A stretch of DNA of 6,254 nt, taken from contig JAEWSV010000213.1 in NCBI GenBank assembly GCA_023398155.1, positions 1-6,254 of the forward strand, given 5' to 3'. This document shows, piece by piece, positions 5,572 to 6,254 of the stretch. The position numbers were made by a program, and so were the translations under genes. Position 1 is the first letter of the stretch, and each line of letters starts with the position of its first letter. Under the pieces are notes generated by a model, which saw only the letters and a list, made by a program, of their open reading frames with translations, did not search any database and was not told the DNA's origin. The stretch is from Spirochaetota bacterium (GTDB taxonomy: Bacteria > Spirochaetota > Spirochaetia > Treponematales > Breznakiellaceae).

Positions 5572-6172
5572 GCGCCGCAGGGAAATTCTGGAACGGGCAC
5601 TCGATGTCTTCATGGACGAAGGCTTCGAAGACGCGACGTTCCAGAAAATTGCCGATCGTTGCGGTATCACGCGCACCACCCTCTACATCTACTTCAAGAA
5701 CAAGCGCGAGATCTTTAATTGGAGCATCAAGCAACTCATGGCCGAGGTGGAGAGCGACTTGGTCTCCGTCAAGGCAGACCTCGTCCTGGGCACCGCAGAA
5801 AAGCTCGTCAAGGTAATGGAAACGATCTTGGACCGCCTGGAAGAGAACCGCCGCCTTCTCGTGGTCGTCCTCAACTACCTCATGCACTTGGCCAAGAGCG
5901 GCACCGATCCCGATTACCGCGTGCGTAAGCGCACCATCCGGCTCCGGCACATCCTGGCCACCATCGTCATAGACGGCATCCGCGCGGGCGAGCTTCCTCC
6001 CGTCAACGTCCGCGTCGCCGACGACCTCCTCTACGGCCTCATCGAATCGGCGATTTTCCGCCTCGTGGTCCTCGGCCGGCCTTCGGTCGCCGAACTCAAG
6101 GGCGCCGTCGGCCTGGCCGTCGAACGGATCGCGCGGGGAGAGACGGCGCCGGATCAGGCCGCGGCGGATTAG
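5546..6172 (+). CDS. TetR/AcrR-family transcriptional regulator
   Basis: The 208-residue protein has the standard TetR N-terminal DNA-binding domain: first helix with RREILERALDVFMDEGF (11-27), then the helix-turn-helix FQKIADRCGITRTTLYIYF (32-50) followed by KNKREIF. The remaining 150 residues are predicted all-helical, as in the ligand-binding and dimerisation domain of this family, but give no hint of the ligand. Length is normal for TetR. The start at 5546 has a good ribosome site; an alternative ATG at 5522 would add eight residues. The gene overlaps the end of the RlmL-like gene by 26 bases in another frame, so the two are very probably co-transcribed. No divergent efflux or target gene is visible, so the regulon is unknown. 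The C-terminus ends within a 15-bp tandem duplication in which one base change makes the stop codon. Confidence 0.92.
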   Translation: MSIVVEHDKRRREILERALDVFMDEGFEDATFQKIADRCGITRTTLYIYFKNKREIFNWSIKQLMAEVESDLVSVKADLVLGTAEKLVKVMETILDRLEENRRLLVVVLNYLMHLAKSGTDPDYRVRKRTIRLRHILATIVIDGIRAGELPPVNVRVADDLLYGLIESAIFRLVVLGRPSVAELKGAVGLAVERIARGETAPDQAAAD

Positions 6173-6180
6173 GCCGCGGC
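6151..6180 (+). repeat. 15-bp tandem duplication across the tetR stop codon
   Basis: GGATCAGGCCGCGGC (6151-6165) is followed directly by GGATTAGGCCGCGGC (6166-6180), identical at 14 of 15 positions. The single difference turns CAG (Gln) of the first copy into the TAG stop (6170-6172) of the second. Without it the frame would continue to a TGA at 6194-6196, adding nine residues. Confidence 0.75.
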
Positions 6181-6210
6181 CGGTTCCTCCGCATGACGCG
6201 GCGAATCAAC

Positions 6211-6234
6211 TACCCCGCAGCAAGCTGCGGGGTA
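6211..6234. repeat. Perfect hairpin with 11-bp arms, REP-like intergenic repeat
   Basis: TACCCCGCAGC (6211-6221) and GCTGCGGGGTA (6224-6234) are exact reverse complements around AA; as a folded stem this is 10 bp with a CAAG loop. It lies 38 bp after the tetR stop. A GCGAATC heptamer flanks it on both sides (6201-6207 and 6247-6253), and ACCCCGC recurs at 6238-6244, so the unit probably continues past the window edge. There is no T-run on either side, so an intrinsic terminator is less likely. The layout resembles REP/RAYT-associated or IS200/IS605-type palindromic repeats, which are usually found in many intergenic copies. Confidence 0.6.
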
Positions 6235-6254
6235 CGAACCCCGCGTGCGAATCG

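Noticed and set aside
6211..6234. The 3' hairpin as an intrinsic terminator of tetR
   Set aside because: There is no T-run after it on either strand, and flanking repeats fit a REP-like element better; partial terminator function cannot be excluded.
1..6254. CRISPR array, tRNA/rRNA gene, insertion sequence or toxin-antitoxin pair
   Set aside because: No regularly spaced repeats, no tRNA-like fold, no transposase motifs and no paired small ORFs were found; coding space is filled by ordinary genes.

Overview
This 6,254-base window is GC-rich bacterial chromosome with ordinary housekeeping and regulatory gene density. Six complete genes and one partial gene can be supported. The relaxed lipobox of the partial lipoprotein, the single-domain PilZ protein, the XRE-cupin/acyl-CoA ligase pair and purine-rich Shine-Dalgarno sites suggest a high-GC, Gram-negative-type bacterium. 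A spirochaete (Treponema/Spirochaetaceae-like) or a deltaproteobacterial-type lineage fits best, but this is inference from gene content and no rRNA or marker phylogeny is available.

Left half, minus strand: a partial lipoprotein gene runs off the left edge (1-355). It is preceded by a 152-bp gap holding a 17-bp AT-rich palindrome and a long hairpin just past the end of the next gene. Then comes a two-gene operon read right to left: an XRE-family regulator with a C-terminal cupin domain (2168-2770), followed 10 bp later by an AMP-forming fatty-acyl-CoA ligase (508-2157). The regulator probably senses a small ligand and controls the ligase and itself.

Centre: a 247-bp divergent intergenic region (2771-3017) with an AT-rich patch that probably holds promoters.

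Right half, plus strand: a single-domain PilZ c-di-GMP receptor (3018-3365) overlaps by four bases (ATGA) an RlmM-like 2'-O-methyltransferase of 23S rRNA (3362-4288). After a short AT-rich gap with a possible promoter and no Shine-Dalgarno site comes an RlmL-like N2-guanine methyltransferase (4327-5571), whose 3' end overlaps a TetR-family regulator (5546-6172). The E. coli counterparts of the two methyltransferases modify nearby nucleotides of the peptidyl-transferase region of 23S rRNA. The window ends in a perfect 11-bp-arm hairpin (6211-6234) that looks like a dispersed REP-type repeat.

No complete mobile element, CRISPR array, tRNA or rRNA gene was seen. I found no convincing undescribed system. 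The most checkable unusual points are the 3' hairpin repeat, the PilZ/rRNA-methyltransferase coupling, the palindromic insertion inside the RlmL-like gene, its possibly leaderless start, and a 15-bp tandem duplication that creates the tetR stop codon.
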